Of a stretch of DNA of 64,000 bases, positions 27,606 to 35,503 are shown in pieces; the first letter of the stretch is position 1; the number at the start of each line of letters is the position of its first letter. A program made the translations under genes and the position numbers. This DNA comes from Nocardioides silvaticus (lineage in GTDB: Bacteria > Actinomycetota > Actinomycetes > Propionibacteriales > Nocardioidaceae): contig NZ_QGDD01000007.1 of assembly GCF_003160695.1 (NCBI RefSeq), positions 124,001 to 188,000 on the forward strand, read 5' to 3'. Below the pieces are notes generated by a model, which saw nothing but the letters and a program-made list of their open reading frames with translations, made no database searches and was not told where the DNA came from.

Positions 27606-28652
27606 ATGAAGAAGACGATCAAGGCGACGGTCGCGGGGCTGACCGGGGTGCTGGCCTTGACCGCCTGCACCTCGGCCGGCGGAAGCGAGTCCAAGGACTC
27701 GCTGTCGGTCGTGGCGTTCTCGGTGATGGAGGCGGCGAACGAGCCGGTGTTCGAGGCGTTCCAGGACAGCGACGCAGGTGAGGACATCGAGTTCGCCGCG
27801 TCGTACGGCGCCTCGGGCGACCAGAGCCGTGCCGTGGTCGACGGGAAGGACGCGGACTACGTGCACTTCTCGCTCGAGACCGACGTGACCCGCCTCGTGG
27901 GCGAGGGCCTCGTGGCCGAGGACTGGAAGGAGGCGACGCCGACCAACGGCATCGCGACCTCCTCCGTCGTGGTCTTCGTGGTCCGCGAGGGCAACCCGCT
28001 CGGCGTCGACTCCTGGGACGACCTTGCCCAGGACGACATCGAGATCGTGACGCCGAACCCGGGCTCCTCGGGCGCGGCCCGCTGGAACATCCTGGCTGCC
28101 TGGGCGCACATCGTCGGCAACGGCGGCACCGAGGACGAGGCGAAGGAGTTCGTCTCGCAGCTGCTCGCCAACACACCCGCGCTGCCGGCCAGCGGTCGCG
28201 AGGCGACCTCGGCCTTCGTCGAGGGTGACCAGGACGTGCTGCTCTCCTACGAGAACGAGGCGATCCTCGCCAAGCAGAACGGCGAGGCCATCGACTACGT
28301 GGTGCCGACCGACACGCTGCTGATCGAGAACCCCGCCGCGGTGACCGTCGACGCCAAGGACGGCGCCGAGGACTTCCTCGAGTTCGTGACGTCCGCGGAG
28401 GCGCAGGAGATCTACGCCGGCTTCGGTTTCCGGCCGGTCGCCGGCGTCGACGGCGTCGAGCTGCCCGAGGTGGAGGGCGCCAACGACCCGGCCGACCCGT
28501 TCCCCGCCCCGGAGCAGCTGTTCACCATCGACGGTGACTTCGGCGGATGGGGTGAGGCAGCGGAGAAGTTCTTCGCCGACGGCGAGGACGGCGAGCCCCT
28601 GGGCATCATCCCGACCCTCATCGAAGAGTCCGGCGCGGACGCCCAGGAGTAG
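27606..28652 (+). CDS. Sulfate ABC transporter substrate-binding lipoprotein
   Basis: 348 residues. The lipobox LTACT (Cys about residue 20) predicts a lipid-anchored binding protein on the outer face. The sulfate/thiosulfate binder family is clear from VVAFSVMEAANEPVFEAF-like opening, YGASGDQSRAVVDG and NPGSSGAARWNILAAW, the oxyanion-binding loops of Sbp/CysP. First gene of a four-gene transporter operon; the permease GTG follows 8 bp downstream. Confidence 0.93.
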   Translation: MKKTIKATVAGLTGVLALTACTSAGGSESKDSLSVVAFSVMEAANEPVFEAFQDSDAGEDIEFAASYGASGDQSRAVVDGKDADYVHFSLETDVTRLVGEGLVAEDWKEATPTNGIATSSVVVFVVREGNPLGVDSWDDLAQDDIEIVTPNPGSSGAARWNILAAWAHIVGNGGTEDEAKEFVSQLLANTPALPASGREATSAFVEGDQDVLLSYENEAILAKQNGEAIDYVVPTDTLLIENPAAVTVDAKDGAEDFLEFVTSAEAQEIYAGFGFRPVAGVDGVELPEVEGANDPADPFPAPEQLFTIDGDFGGWGEAAEKFFADGEDGEPLGIIPTLIEESGADAQE

Positions 28653-28660
28653 GACCCTCT

Positions 28661-29524
28661 GTGGCAACCGCAACCCTGGATGCGCCTGATGTAGCGGGCC
28701 GCCCGACGCCGCCACCGCGGCGTCGGGCGGGCGCCCGCACCACACTGACAGCCGGGTCCTCCCTGGGGCTCGGCATCGCGGTGACCTGGTTCAGCCTCCT
28801 CGTGCTGATCCCGCTCACCGCCATCGTCGCGACGTCGGCCGAACGCGGCTGGTCCGGCTACGTCGACACGATCACCAACGACCAGACCATGGCCGCGATC
28901 CAGCTGACCGTCGGCCAGGCCGCCCTGGTCACCGGGGTCAACATCGTGATGGGCACGCTCATCGCCTGGGTGCTGGTCCGCGACCGGTTCTTCGGCAAGC
29001 GGATCCTGGACGTCGTCATCGACATCCCGTTCGCGTTGCCGACGATCGTGGCCGGCCTGGTGCTGCTCGGCCTCTACGGCAACAACAGCCCGATCGGGCT
29101 CGACTGGGCCTACACCGACCGTGCAGTCATGCTCGCGCTCGCGTTCGTCACCCTCCCCTTCATCGTCCGGACGGTGCAGCCGGTGCTGGAGGAGCTCGAC
29201 CACGACGTCGAGGAGGCTGCGGCCTCGCTGGGCGCGAGCAGGTTGACGATCTTCCGGCGGATCATCCTGCCCAGCCTGGTGCCGGCGATCACCGCAGGGG
29301 CGGCGCTGTCGTTCGCCCGGGCCATCGCGGAGTACGGCTCGCTGGTGCTGCTCAGCGGCAACAAGCCGTTCAGCACGGAGGTGGTCTCGGTCCGGGTGCT
29401 GTCGTTCATCGAGAACGGGAGCACTGCCTCCGCGGCCGCGGTCGCCAGCCTGATGCTGGCGGTGGCACTCGTGGTGATCGTCGTGCTCGACGTGATCCAG
29501 AGGCGGGTGTCGCGCCGTGGTTGA
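28661..29524 (+). CDS. cysT: Sulfate ABC transporter permease CysT
   Basis: 287 residues, six hydrophobic helices. The ABC-permease EAA loop is seen as EEAAASLGASRLTIFRRIILPSLVPAI. CysT/CysU family features such as IPFALPTIVAGLVL and GSLVLLSGNKPFSTEV are present. Its end overlaps cysW by 8 bp, consistent with the two forming the heterodimeric channel. Confidence 0.93.
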   Translation: MATATLDAPDVAGRPTPPPRRRAGARTTLTAGSSLGLGIAVTWFSLLVLIPLTAIVATSAERGWSGYVDTITNDQTMAAIQLTVGQAALVTGVNIVMGTLIAWVLVRDRFFGKRILDVVIDIPFALPTIVAGLVLLGLYGNNSPIGLDWAYTDRAVMLALAFVTLPFIVRTVQPVLEELDHDVEEAAASLGASRLTIFRRIILPSLVPAITAGAALSFARAIAEYGSLVLLSGNKPFSTEVVSVRVLSFIENGSTASAAAVASLMLAVALVVIVVLDVIQRRVSRRG

Positions 29525-30329
29525 GGTCTCCACCCCCGTCAAGTGGCTGCTTCGGCTGCTGGCGATCGGCTACGTGTTCCTCCTGGTCGCGTGGCCGGTG
29601 AGCACGATCGTCCAGGACGCTTTCGCCGACGGCGTCGGTGCGTTCTTCGAGATCTTCCAGGACGAGCAGGTGGTGAACGCGCTGGCGCTGACCGCCCAGG
29701 TCGCGCTGCAGGCCGTGGCCATCAACCTGGTCTTCGGCGTCGGGATCTCGCTGCTGCTGGTGCGGTACGAGTTCCCGGGCAAACGGGTGCTGTCCGCCTT
29801 GATCGACCTGCCGATGTCCGTGTCGCCGGTGGTGGTCGGCCTGTCGTTGCTGCTCGTCTACAACGGTCGCGACGGGTGGTTCGGCAAGACCCTCGAGGAG
29901 TGGGGTGTCCAGATCATCTTCAGCGGCACCGGCATGATCATGGCGACTTGCTTCGTCGCCCTGCCGCTGGTGATCCGCGAGGTCGTCCCCGTCCTGACCG
30001 AGATCGGCGACGACCAGGAGCAGGCTGCGCGCAGCCTCGGCGCCAACGCCCGCCAGACGTTCCTGAGGATCACCCTGCCCAGCATCAAGTGGGCGGTCGT
30101 CTACGGCGTCGTCCTCAGCCTCGCCCGCAGCCTCGGCGAGTTCGGTGCGGTCAAGGTCGTCTCCGGCAACGTCGCCAACCAGACCCAGACGGCGACTCTC
30201 GTCGTGGAGAAGCAGTACCAGAGCTTCGACCAGACCGGCGCCTACGGCGTCTCGTTCGTGCTCGCGTTCGTGAGCGTGGTCTGCATCGTCGTCGTCTCCC
30301 TCCTCCGACCCAAGGAGCACAAGAAGTGA
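29517..30329 (+). CDS. cysW: Sulfate ABC transporter permease CysW
   Basis: 270 residues with six helices. EAA loop: [26 protein letters not shown]. Family segments include [18 protein letters not shown] and [22 protein letters not shown]. Stop overlaps cysA as GTGA. Confidence 0.93.
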   Translation: MVEVSTPVKWLLRLLAIGYVFLLVAWPVSTIVQDAFADGVGAFFEIFQDEQVVNALALTAQVALQAVAINLVFGVGISLLLVRYEFPGKRVLSALIDLPMSVSPVVVGLSLLLVYNGRDGWFGKTLEEWGVQIIFSGTGMIMATCFVALPLVIREVVPVLTEIGDDQEQAARSLGANARQTFLRITLPSIKWAVVYGVVLSLARSLGEFGAVKVVSGNVANQTQTATLVVEKQYQSFDQTGAYGVSFVLAFVSVVCIVVVSLLRPKEHKK

Positions 30330-31315
30330 GCATCGAAGTAACCAACGTGACCAAGAAGTACGGCGACTTCCACGCCCTCGACGACGTCAGCGTCTCGCTG
30401 CCGACCGGACAGCTCACCGCGCTGCTCGGCCCGTCGGGTGGTGGGAAGTCGACCCTGTTGCGGATCATCGCCGGCCTCGACACCGCTGACAGCGGCACCG
30501 TGGCGATCGAGGGCACCAACGCCACGAAGCTGCCGCCGCAGAAGCGGAACGTCGGGTTCGTGTTCCAGCACTACGCCGTGTTCAAGCACATGACCGTGGC
30601 GAAGAACGTGGCGTTCGGACTGGAGATCCGCAAGACGCCGAAGGCGGAGGTCAAGCGCCGGGTCGGCGAGCTCCTCGAGCTCGTCCATCTCTCGCAGTTC
30701 GCCGACCGGCTGCCCTCGCAGCTCTCGGGCGGCCAGCGGCAACGGATGGCGCTGGCGCGGGCGCTCGCGGTCGAGCCGACCGTCCTGCTGCTCGACGAGC
30801 CGTTCGGAGCCCTCGACGCGAAGGTCCGCAAGGAGCTGCGGGAGTGGCTGCGCCGCCTCCACGACGAGGTGCACGTGACAACGGTGTTCGTCACGCACGA
30901 CCAGGAGGAGGCGATGGAGGTCGCCGACGAGATCGTGGTCATCAACCAGGGCCGCGTGGAGCAGGTCGGCAGCCCCGACGAGCTCTACGACGAGCCGGCC
31001 AACGACTTCGTCATGGGCTTCCTCGGCGAGGTCACCCGGCTCGGGCCGGTCCGGCTGCGGCCGCACGACGTCGACGTGAGCGTCGAGCCCGGCCGCGCTG
31101 GATCGTTCCCGGGGCGGATCACCCGGCTGCTGCGCGTCGGCTTCGAGGTGCGGCTCCAGGTCGAGCTCGACCCGGAGGTCGCGTCCGGCGCCGAGCCGGT
31201 GTCCGTGGTGCTTCCGCGCAGCCACGCCCGCGGCCTCGACCTCGAGCTGGGCTCGAGGGTCTGGCTCACCGCTGCTGTCGGCGCCGTCACGGTGCCGGCC
31301 ATGGTCGCCGTCTGA
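30326..31315 (+). CDS. cysA: Sulfate ABC transporter ATP-binding protein
   Basis: 329 residues. Walker [10 protein letters not shown] at 35-43, signature LSGGQRQR, Walker B LLLDEP and the switch His in VTHDQEEA are intact. A TOBE-like C-terminal domain (about 240-329) follows. It energises CysTW to import sulfate or thiosulfate. No cysteine-synthesis genes lie nearby. A dispersed repeat lies directly downstream. Confidence 0.94.
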   Translation: MSIEVTNVTKKYGDFHALDDVSVSLPTGQLTALLGPSGGGKSTLLRIIAGLDTADSGTVAIEGTNATKLPPQKRNVGFVFQHYAVFKHMTVAKNVAFGLEIRKTPKAEVKRRVGELLELVHLSQFADRLPSQLSGGQRQRMALARALAVEPTVLLLDEPFGALDAKVRKELREWLRRLHDEVHVTTVFVTHDQEEAMEVADEIVVINQGRVEQVGSPDELYDEPANDFVMGFLGEVTRLGPVRLRPHDVDVSVEPGRAGSFPGRITRLLRVGFEVRLQVELDPEVASGAEPVSVVLPRSHARGLDLELGSRVWLTAAVGAVTVPAMVAV

Positions 31316-31323
31316 CCGGCATT

Positions 31324-31372
31324 CGGTGGTCGAGTAGTCCGAGCCTCTAGGCGAGGACGTATCGAGACCCGG
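31324..31372. repeat. Dispersed GTCGAGTAG...TATCGAGACC element
   Basis: One full 49-bp copy of the dispersed element between the converging ends of cysA and the SRPBCC gene, where it may act in termination. Confidence 0.75.
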
Positions 31373-31375
31373 CGC

Positions 31376-31849
31376 TCAAGCGGTCAGCGACTCTGCTCGC
31401 CGCTTGAGCGCTTCGGCATGCCGGCGGAAGCCCTCGGCTACCCGTCCGGGACCCGCGAGCTTCACCAGCGGCCCGGAGAACTCCTCGACGGTGTCGTAGA
31501 GAGTGGGCCCGTCCGCCAGCTGGGTCAGCCGCTGGTGCCGGGTGCCGCGCACCAGCCCGAGCCGGGCCGGCAGACCGGCGTACGCGTAGGTCAGGCAGGC
31601 GGTCGCCGTGCCGTCGGAGTCGGTCCGCGGCTCGTCGATCCCGGTGATCACCTCGGGCGAGCGCGTGCCCTTGCCGTTGGCCCACTTCACGTGGAGCACG
31701 ATCGGGTTGCCGACCGCGGGCGGCTGCACAGTCTCGGCCCGTACGACGAACGGGTTCCACTCGCCGTAGGCCTCGGTGTCGAGCATGACCCGCCAGACGA
31801 CCTCGAGCGGGGCGTCGATCTCCGCGTGTGCGGTGGGGTTCTCGGCCAC
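31376..31849 (-). CDS. SRPBCC (START/Bet v1-like) family protein
   Basis: 157 residues. The opening AHAEIDAPLEVVWRVMLDTEAYGEWNPF is the typical first strand and helix of polyketide-cyclase/SRPBCC proteins, which enclose a hydrophobic ligand. The C-terminal long helix (about 125-155) is visible. Ligand and role are unknown. GTG 31849 lies 5 bp downstream of the yajQ stop, so both are probably cotranscribed. Confidence 0.8.
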   Translation of the reverse strand: MAENPTAHAEIDAPLEVVWRVMLDTEAYGEWNPFVVRAETVQPPAVGNPIVLHVKWANGKGTRSPEVITGIDEPRTDSDGTATACLTYAYAGLPARLGLVRGTRHQRLTQLADGPTLYDTVEEFSGPLVKLAGPGRVAEGFRRHAEALKRRAESLTA

Positions 31850-31854
31850 GAGGG

Positions 31855-32346
31855 TCAGCGGTAGTTGGTGAACTGGACGGCGAAGTCGTAGTCCTGCGCC
31901 TTGACGAGTGCCTGGACCGCCTGGAGGTCGTCGCGCTTCTTCGAGGAGATCCGCAGCTCGTCACCCTGGATCTGCGCCTTGACACCCTTGGGCCCCTCGT
32001 CGCGGATGAGCTTGCTGATCTTCTTCGCGTTCTCCGAGCTGATGCCCTCCTTGAGGGCGATCCCGATCTTGGACTGCTGTCCGGACGGGCGCGGCTCGCC
32101 CGCCTCGAGGATCTTCAAGGACTGCCCACGCTTGATCAGCTTCTGCTGGAAGACGTCCAGCACCGCCGAGGCGCGGTCGTCGGCGGAGGCGGTGATCTCG
32201 ATCGCGTCGTCACCCTTCCACTCGATAGTGGCGCCGGTGCCCTTGAAGTCGAACCGGGTCGCCACCTCCCGCGCCGTCTGGCCGAGCGCGTTGTCGACCT
32301 CCTGACGGTCGATCTTGCTGACGATGTCGAACGAGGAGTCGGCCAT
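31855..32346 (-). CDS. YajQ family nucleotide-binding protein
   Basis: 163 residues, the full length of the family. Starts with [21 protein letters not shown] and contains [25 protein letters not shown] and the ending [13 protein letters not shown], all characteristic. Some family members bind cyclic di-GMP and influence transcription; that has not been shown for this one. Divergent from tRNA-Tyr. Confidence 0.93.
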   Translation of the reverse strand: MADSSFDIVSKIDRQEVDNALGQTAREVATRFDFKGTGATIEWKGDDAIEITASADDRASAVLDVFQQKLIKRGQSLKILEAGEPRPSGQQSKIGIALKEGISSENAKKISKLIRDEGPKGVKAQIQGDELRISSKKRDDLQAVQALVKAQDYDFAVQFTNYR

Positions 32347-32462
32347 GAGTTGATCTCCGCTGGTTTCTTGGACGGACACGTGCTGCGCTATTGTTTCGCG
32401 TCGTTGCCGACCGGCCAACCGGGGCCCACCAGGACCCTGCAGAACCGGTCTCGACACACCCT

Positions 32463-32544
32463 GGCAGGTTGCCCGAGCGGCCAAAGGGAGCTGACTGTAA
32501 ATCAGCCGGCATTGCCTACAGTGGTTCGAATCCACTACCTGCCA
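32463..32544 (+). tRNA. tRNA-Tyr (GTA)
   Basis: 82 nt with a 7-bp acceptor stem GGCAGGT/ACCTGCC, anticodon loop CTGTAAA (anticodon GTA), a long class II variable arm and T arm GTGG-TTCGAATCC-AC. No CCA is encoded; discriminator is A. Upstream TTGGAC (32368) and TATTGT (32389) could be promoter elements, though with only 15 nt between. Confidence 0.96.
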
Positions 32545-32555
32545 CGGCAACGTGA

Positions 32556-32589
32556 CCGCCCCTGGCCTGTGCGAACAGGACAGGGGCGG
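32556..32589 (+). terminator. Terminator hairpin after tRNA-Tyr
   Basis: CCGCCCCTG (32556-32564) pairs with CAGGGGCGG (32581-32589), with an inner CCTGT/ACAGG stem and a 4-nt loop. No long T run follows, as often in high-GC genomes. Confidence 0.8.
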
Positions 32590-32863
32590 TTCGACGTCCC
32601 GGCTCCCGTGAGCTCATGAGGCTGGCACGGCCGGCCGAAGGATGAAGCAGCCCCGCGGCTTCTCTCCAAACCAGCGGGGCCTCGCCAGAAGACGTAGGCG
32701 CCTACGAGATCTTGCGTACCCAGGACGCTACGCCGCTGCGAGCAACAACGAGACCACATCGGCGCAACGGCCTCGCCACGATCGCGGCGCGCGTCGCGCC
32801 GTCGCGCGACGAGGTGCCGACTGCAACGACGATGCGCCGCAGGCCCACCGGCGTGGCGGCTCG
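32590..32863. other. Intergenic stretch without a supported gene
   Basis: About 270 bp between tRNA-Tyr and the 3' end of the ZIP gene. Open frames exist on both strands but lack codon bias, a ribosome-binding site or recognisable protein sequence. The base use is a little less regular than in neighbouring genes. Nothing else was seen. Confidence 0.5.
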
Positions 32864-33595
32864 TCACAGGCTGAGGACGAACCCCAGCACGAATCCCGCG
32901 GCACTGGCCAAGGCAATCGTGGGTCCGCCCTCACCGAACGCCTCTGGCGCCAGGGTGTCGACGACCGACGCCAGGACGGCTCCTCCCGCGAAGGCCAGCG
33001 GGTAGGACAGGGCTTGGTCGCTCGCGTTCACGAAGAGGTACTTCCCTGCGAAGACGGCTGCGGCGAGCAGGACGGCCGCAGCGGTCCAGAGCAGGATGGT
33101 GAAGCGTCGACTGCGACCGCGATCGATCATGGCGCGCGCTCCGCCGAGGGCCTCGGGGAAGTTGCTGGCGAAGACAGCGACCAGCAGAGCGACGCTCGCT
33201 GAGTCGTTGAGGGAGACGCCCAGGGCCGTGTTCTCCGGGATGCCGTCGAGCGTGACGCCCGCGAGGAGCGCGAGTCCGGCCGCGTTGCCGGCCGTCCGCT
33301 GGTCCAGGTAGGTGTCAGCAGCGACGAAGACGGCGGCACCCGCCAGGAAGGACAGGGCAGAGCGCCCAGCACCGCCCGACTCGTAGGCGGGCTCGAAGAG
33401 CTCGAAGGAGGCGGAGATGATCAGCGCTCCGGCCGCGAACGCCAGGGCTGCGGCGACCACCCGCTTGGGCGGTGTCCAGCGGACGCCGACGAGCGCACCC
33501 GCGACGAGGGGAAGGGATGCTCCCGCGGAGTAGAGCGCGGTCGTCAACACGGCGCGATGGGTACCCGGAGACGGACTCCCCATCCGGCGGGGCAT
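32864..33595 (-). CDS. ZIP family divalent metal transporter
   Basis: 243 residues from ATG 33595; ATG 33583 and GTG 33550 are alternatives, and the choice rests on GGGAG about 10 nt upstream of 33595. Eight hydrophobic helices are visible. The ZIP metal path motif is seen as GVTLDGIPENTALGVSL (HxxPEN-type helix with His replaced by Asp-Gly) and SNFPEALGGARAM (PEA segment). It likely moves zinc or another divalent ion. Divergent from a small membrane-protein gene at 33659. Confidence 0.82.
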   Translation of the reverse strand: MPRRMGSPSPGTHRAVLTTALYSAGASLPLVAGALVGVRWTPPKRVVAAALAFAAGALIISASFELFEPAYESGGAGRSALSFLAGAAVFVAADTYLDQRTAGNAAGLALLAGVTLDGIPENTALGVSLNDSASVALLVAVFASNFPEALGGARAMIDRGRSRRFTILLWTAAAVLLAAAVFAGKYLFVNASDQALSYPLAFAGGAVLASVVDTLAPEAFGEGGPTIALASAAGFVLGFVLSL

Positions 33596-33658
33596 AGCGA
33601 CTGCACTCCCGGGTAGCGGGCTCGAGTACGCCGTTCCCGACCAGGAGGCCACTCCGTC

Positions 33659-33772
33659 ATGGCAAGCCACGTTCCCGACGCCCGAACGACCGAGGACGCC
33701 GAGCTCTCCGGCATCATCCTCGTCGTGCTCATCGTGGCGGTGAACGCCCTCCTGGTGTGGCTGTGCATGTGA
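33659..33772 (+). CDS. Small single-span membrane protein, 37 residues
   Basis: Not in any family known to me. ATG 33659 is preceded by a perfect AGGAGG (33643-33648) at 10 nt, which supports translation. The first 17 residues are polar (ending EDAEL), then SGIILVVLIVAVNALLVWLCM forms one hydrophobic helix up to the stop codon. Divergent from the ZIP transporter with 63 bp between starts, so it might be co-regulated or act as a partner; that is inference only. Confidence 0.6.
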   Translation: MASHVPDARTTEDAELSGIILVVLIVAVNALLVWLCM

Positions 33773-33987
33773 TCACCCCGGCATTGATGTGTAGAAAGCG
33801 ACCGCCTCGGGTATCCCCTCTGTAGCCATCACGGTCGCCCGGACGACCGGATCGGCCAGGCCCCGGCAGTCCAGCCACCCGCTGTCGAGGCCGCGAGAGC
33901 AACGGAACCTCCCCCGCGGATCGCTGCGGGGGAGGTTCGTTGTCTCCGGGGCGCCCCGCGTCCCTGGCGGTCGCGGCCGTCGATCTC
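33773..33987. other. Intergenic stretch with one strong hairpin, no gene
   Basis: Between the 37-residue ORF and the Asp-rich gene. Apart from the terminator-like hairpin at 33905 no coding or repeat signal was recognised. Confidence 0.5.
33905..33938. terminator. Strong hairpin, probable terminator
   Basis: GAACCTCCCCCGC (33905-33917) pairs fully with GCGGGGGAGGTTC (33926-33938) around an 8-nt loop; GTTGTCT follows. It would end transcripts coming from the small membrane-protein gene. Confidence 0.8.
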
Positions 33988-34091
33988 TAGGGTCGGTCCA
34001 CGGCAGGTCTGTGAAGACCCCGAACGGGCACTGTGCGGGTGCACCCGACCCTGTCCGCAGACCGGGCGCCCCCCACGAATCCACCAGGAGG
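33988..34091 (+). promoter_or_regulatory. Putative promoter and structured leader of the Asp-rich gene
   Basis: TAGGGT (33988-33993) fits a -10 element about 100 nt before ATG 34096. The presumed leader contains a small hairpin GGTCT-GTGA-AGACC (34006-34019) with a GNRA loop, a 12-bp perfect palindrome CGGGTGCACCCG (34036-34047), and a strong AGGAGG (34086-34091) 4 nt before the start. Confidence 0.4.
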
Positions 34092-34095
34092 ACAG

Positions 34096-34362
34096 ATGAC
34101 TGAGACACCCCTTGGCGACGACGACATGACCACCGAGCCGACCGCGAGCTCCGGCCCGGGCGTCGGCGGCGACGCCGACGGCACCGACGGCGACGCGACC
34201 GACACCACCGACGGTGACACCACCGACGGCGACGGCACCGACGGCGACGCCAGCGACAGTGACGGCACCGACGGCGACGCCAGCGACGGCGACGCCAGCG
34301 ACGGTGACGCCACGGACACGACGGACGGCGACGCCAGCGACAGCGACGGCACCGACGCCTGA
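34096..34362 (+). CDS. Small Asp-rich repeat protein, possible peptide substrate of the adjacent oxygenase
   Basis: 88 residues, no known family. Residues 1-24 form a short non-repetitive leader (MTETPLGDDDMTTEPTASSG). From about residue 25 on it consists almost only of Asp, Gly, Thr, Ser and Ala in short blocks such as TDGDA, SDGDA and TDTTDGD. There is no Lys, Arg, Cys or aromatic residue, so the pI is extremely low. Strong AGGAGG precedes it, and the stop TGA is followed without a gap by the GTG of the JmjC/Cupin_4 gene, which implies tight co-expression. The opposite strand is also open, but the ribosome-binding site and coupling favour this strand. Function is inferred only from context. 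Confidence 0.75.
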   Translation: MTETPLGDDDMTTEPTASSGPGVGGDADGTDGDATDTTDGDTTDGDGTDGDASDSDGTDGDASDGDASDGDATDTTDGDASDSDGTDA

Positions 34363-35499
34363 GTGTCCGCGCTCACCCTTCTGACCGGTGACGCCCAGAC
34401 CTTCCTCTCGAAGGTCTGGGCGTCGCGGGTCCACGTCCACCGGACCGATCCCGACGACACCGACGGTCTGGTGGGTCTGCTCACCCTCGACGACGCCGAC
34501 CGGCTCCTGACGTCCTCGGCGATCCGTACGCCGGCGATCCGGCTGGCCAAGGACGGCTCGGTGCTGCCGGAGTCGTCGTACACCCGGGGCGCGACCGTCA
34601 CCGGTCGCCCGCTGACCGGGCTCGTCGATGCCCGCAAGGCGCTCGCCCTGTTCGACGACGGCGCCACGATCGTCTTCCAGGGCGTGCACCGCTACTGGCA
34701 GCCGCTCACCGAGCTGGTTGCCGAGCTCGAGCTCGAGCTGGGCCACCCCTGCCAGGTCAACGCCTACCTGACGCCGCCCGGCGCGCAGGGGTTCGCGGTC
34801 CACTCCGACTCCCACGACGTGTTCGTGTTCCAGACCGCCGGTTCCAAGCAGTGGGAGGTCCATGGCGAGGACGGTCCCGAGGAGCTCGTGCTGGAGCCCG
34901 GTCTCTCCCTGTACCTCCCCACCGGCACCCCCCACGCGGCCCGCACCCAGGAGTCCGTGTCGTTGCACGTGACGCTCGGCATCAACCAGCTGACCTGGCG
35001 CGGCCTGCTCGAGCGCACGGTCGCGAAGGTCCTCGCCGATGTCCCCGACACCCACCTGCCCGCAGGCTTCCTGGACGACCCCGCCCTGCTCAGCGAGCCG
35101 CTGGCCGACCGGCTGGCCGCCCTCGCCGAGGACGTACGACGTCTCGACGCCGCTGCCGCCGCCGAGACCGAGGTCCGGCGTTTTCTCACCAGCCGGCCTT
35201 CCCGCCTGGCCGGCGGTCTGCACGACGTGCTGGCCCTGAAGCAGGGGATCGACGACGACGCCCGGCTGCGCCGCCGGCCCGGCCACCCCTGCGTGCTGCT
35301 CGACCGGGGCGGTCGGGTCGAGGTGCTGCTCGGTGACCGCTCGATGACCGTGCCCGCGTGGATCAGGCCCGCGCTCGAGGAGGTCCGCGCCCGCTCCACG
35401 TTCACCCCTGGCGACCTCGCCGAGCACCTCGACGCCGAGAGCAGGCTGGTGCTCTGCCGGCGTCTGCTCCGGGAGGGGCTGCTCGAGGCGGTGTCCTGA
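34363..35499 (+). CDS. JmjC/Cupin_4-type Fe(II)/2-oxoglutarate oxygenase
   Basis: 378 residues. The double-stranded beta-helix carries the metal triad His147, Asp149 (FAVHSDSHDVFVFQ) and His191 (LPTGTPHAAR), with SKQWEVHG between, as in ribosomal oxygenases (YcfD/RoxA, NO66, MINA53). The C-terminal part (about 215-378) is helical with a winged-helix-like end (RSTFTPGDLAEHLD...RRLLREGLLEAVS), also typical. Such enzymes hydroxylate protein side chains. The GTG start directly follows the stop of the Asp-rich gene, making that protein the obvious candidate substrate, though a ribosomal protein is also possible. Confidence 0.88.
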   Translation: MSALTLLTGDAQTFLSKVWASRVHVHRTDPDDTDGLVGLLTLDDADRLLTSSAIRTPAIRLAKDGSVLPESSYTRGATVTGRPLTGLVDARKALALFDDGATIVFQGVHRYWQPLTELVAELELELGHPCQVNAYLTPPGAQGFAVHSDSHDVFVFQTAGSKQWEVHGEDGPEELVLEPGLSLYLPTGTPHAARTQESVSLHVTLGINQLTWRGLLERTVAKVLADVPDTHLPAGFLDDPALLSEPLADRLAALAEDVRRLDAAAAAETEVRRFLTSRPSRLAGGLHDVLALKQGIDDDARLRRRPGHPCVLLDRGGRVEVLLGDRSMTVPAWIRPALEEVRARSTFTPGDLAEHLDAESRLVLCRRLLREGLLEAVS

Positions 35500-35503
35500 C
35501 GGC

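Noticed and set aside
32590..33202. ORFs downstream of tRNA-Tyr as remains of an integrated element
   Set aside because: No integrase, no duplicated tRNA end and no recognisable protein; the main ORF is antisense to the ZIP gene.
33987..34667. Minus-strand frame with SLASPSV repeats opposite the Asp-rich gene
   Set aside because: The plus strand has a strong ribosome-binding site, a proper start and exact coupling to the oxygenase gene.
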